A stretch of DNA of 6,228 nt from contig JAHHTG010000065.1 of assembly GCA_020024765.1 (NCBI GenBank), forward strand, positions 1-6,228, in the 5' to 3' direction. This DNA is from Thomasclavelia sp. GTDB taxonomy: Bacteria; Bacillota_I; Bacilli_A; Erysipelotrichales; Erysipelotrichaceae. Numbering within the stretch: the stretch's first letter is position 1; every line of letters starts with the position of its first letter. A model generated the notes under the pieces. It saw only the letters and a list, made by a program, of their open reading frames with translations, did not search any database and was not told where the DNA came from. Positions 5,204-6,228 of this stretch are shown here, piece after piece. A program made the position numbers and the translations under genes.

Positions 5204-5217
5204 CGGTAAGTGTATGA
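5185..5217 (+). CDS. Possible 10-codon leader peptide coupled to the YitT-family gene
   Basis: The frame MLSIYFSVSV ends in TGA, whose first two bases are the last two of the YitT-family ATG (ATGA overlap at 5214-5217). AGGAG (5178-5182) precedes it with only 2 nt to its ATG, closer than ideal, and overlaps the ppiB stop. The YitT-family ATG itself has only a weak SD (GGTAAG), so ribosomes ending the leader could reinitiate there. The peptide shows no run of a single regulatory amino acid, so classic attenuation is unlikely. It may be chance: the frame is very short. Confidence 0.3.
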   Translation: MLSIYFSVSV

Positions 5218-6083
5218 AAGATAAAACTTTAGTTAAGGAATATTTCTTTACAGCTGTTGGTTCCATCATCTTCGCGTTAGGCGTTAACTTGTTTATCGTA
5301 CCACAAGGTATTTATAATGGTGGAATTGTCGGTACAGCTCAATTATTACGTACTGTTCTTGTGGAATATTTACATGTTGAAATGAACTTTGATATTGCTG
5401 GTATTATTAATATGTGTTTAAATATTCCGATGCTGATAATGGCTTACTTTAAATTAAATCCTAGTTTTGTAAAGAAGACGGCTTTTAGTCTAATTATTCA
5501 AACTTTTGCTTTCTCATTAATTCCGATTATGAGTAATCCAATCATTGATGATCGTCTTACATCTGTTGTGGTAGGTTCGATTGTTGCTGGTTATGGTGTT
5601 GGCATGATTTTAATTCAAAAAGCTACCGCCGGCGGGCTTGATATGGCAACGATGTTGATGTTTGATAAACATCCAACAATTTCTGTTGGTAAGATTAATC
5701 TATATTATAATGTGATGGTTTATATCATTTGCGCTTTAATGTTTGATCTTGAGATTGCAATCTATTCTGTTCTTCATGCGATTATTTTCTCAGGCGTTGT
5801 TGATCGCAGACATCTACAAAATATCGAAGTCAGTTTATTGGTTTTTACGCGCAATAAAGACGTTAAGAATATGATTATTCACGATTTGCATCGTGGTGTA
5901 ACATATTGGAAGGGCCAAGGAGCTTATACGAATCAAGAAACCGAAGTTTTAGTGACAATTGCTTCAAAGTATGAAGTGGCGTTAATGCGCCAAAGAATTA
6001 AAGCAATGGATCCAAAAGCCTTCATCATTGTGACCGACCATTTAACTGGTGTTGATGGTAATGTCGAGAAACGTTTAGTCTAA
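5214..6083 (+). CDS. YitT family integral membrane protein (DUF161 + DUF2179)
   Basis: A 289-residue protein with the standard YitT layout. About six membrane segments (near 10-30, 61-79, 88-106, 115-136, 163-177 and 180-195) carry the family motifs GVNLFIVPQGIYNGGIVGTAQLL (23-45) and KATAGGLDMATMLM (136-149). A cytoplasmic DUF2179 domain (about 212-278) follows, with RGVTYWKGQGAYT (227-239) and MDPKAFIIVTD (265-275). Length and domain order are typical. Paralogues are numerous in Bacillota (YitT, YpjC, YqfU, YvjA) and their transport substrate is not established, so no gene symbol is assigned. The ATG at 5214 is the first possible start after an in-frame stop at 5190-5192. Its SD is weak (GGTAAG), and a short upstream frame overlaps the start. 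It lies 34 bp after ppiB and is closed by a strong terminator. Confidence 0.93.
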   Translation: MKDKTLVKEYFFTAVGSIIFALGVNLFIVPQGIYNGGIVGTAQLLRTVLVEYLHVEMNFDIAGIINMCLNIPMLIMAYFKLNPSFVKKTAFSLIIQTFAFSLIPIMSNPIIDDRLTSVVVGSIVAGYGVGMILIQKATAGGLDMATMLMFDKHPTISVGKINLYYNVMVYIICALMFDLEIAIYSVLHAIIFSGVVDRRHLQNIEVSLLVFTRNKDVKNMIIHDLHRGVTYWKGQGAYTNQETEVLVTIASKYEVALMRQRIKAMDPKAFIIVTDHLTGVDGNVEKRLV

Positions 6084-6088
6084 TATTT

Positions 6089-6111
6089 AAGCCTCCAATC
6101 GGAGGCTTTTT
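6089..6111 (+). terminator. Intrinsic terminator after the YitT-family gene
   Basis: AAGCCTCC (6089-6096), loop AATC, GGAGGCTT (6101-6108) and a T-run to 6111. This is the most GC-rich stem in the window, beginning 5 bp after the stop codon. It would end the ppiB-YitT transcript. Confidence 0.93.
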
Positions 6112-6228
6112 AATCCAAATTTAATGATTTTTTTCTTTACGTTAAAGGGCGATTTTCATACAATTGAACGTGTAATAGTCAAAGTAATTTGAGTCGGATA
6201 TACTTTCAGATTTGGTGAAGGTGTTTCT
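6112..6228. other. Right-edge segment, no confident gene
   Basis: No RNA gene or complete frame is visible. On the minus strand two frames are open to the window edge: one ends at a stop at 6142-6144 (28 codons open), the other at 6156-6158 (23 codons open, ending TQITLTITRSIV). Either could be the 3' end of a convergent gene. On the plus strand TATACT (6199-6204) could be a -10 for a gene just beyond the edge, but its -35 is poor. The sequence does not decide between these. Confidence 0.3.

Overview
The window is AT-rich DNA using the standard genetic code (TGG for Trp, TGA as a stop). Its gene set and control elements are those of a low-GC Gram-positive bacterium: a TGS-type nucleoside kinase, AlkD, HtpG under a CIRCE operator, a PpiB cyclophilin and a YitT-family membrane protein, with strong AGGAGG-like ribosome binding sites and U-tract terminators. 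I infer Bacillota, possibly an Erysipelotrichia-like lineage, but no marker gene here fixes the genus. There is no rRNA, tRNA, CRISPR array, intact insertion sequence or phage gene. It reads as ordinary chromosomal housekeeping DNA with some unusual small-scale structure.

Layout. (1) 1-385, minus: the N-terminal end of a TGS/ThrRS-like nucleoside kinase, cut by the window edge, divergent from (2) 461-1597, plus: one reading frame joining a nucleotidyltransferase-like domain to a complete AlkD-type DNA glycosylase. (3) 1679-1984, plus: a small lipoprotein of unknown function, preceded by a nested inverted repeat. (4) 1985-2153: an intergenic stretch with a 19-bp imperfect direct repeat, a promoter-like sequence and a strong two-way terminator, so it may encode a short RNA. 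(5) 2154-4040, minus: htpG, with a near-perfect promoter, a CIRCE (HrcA) operator and an SD upstream. (6) 4152-4601, minus: a VOC/glyoxalase-fold protein with its own terminator and promoter. (7) 4727-5179, plus: cyclophilin ppiB. (8) 5214-6083, plus: a YitT-family (DUF161 + DUF2179) membrane protein, possibly translationally coupled to a 10-codon leader frame, closed by a strong terminator. (9) 6112-6228: no confident gene.

How the genes relate. HtpG (chaperone) and PpiB (prolyl isomerase) are both protein-folding factors, but they are divergent, separately controlled units with the VOC gene between them. Only htpG shows a heat-shock operator. ppiB and the YitT-like gene are 34 bp apart and probably co-transcribed. 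The most unusual items are the nucleotidyltransferase-AlkD fusion, the HrcA control of htpG and the leader frame before the YitT-like gene. I see no convincing sign of an undescribed multi-gene system; the fusion protein is the best candidate for new biology.
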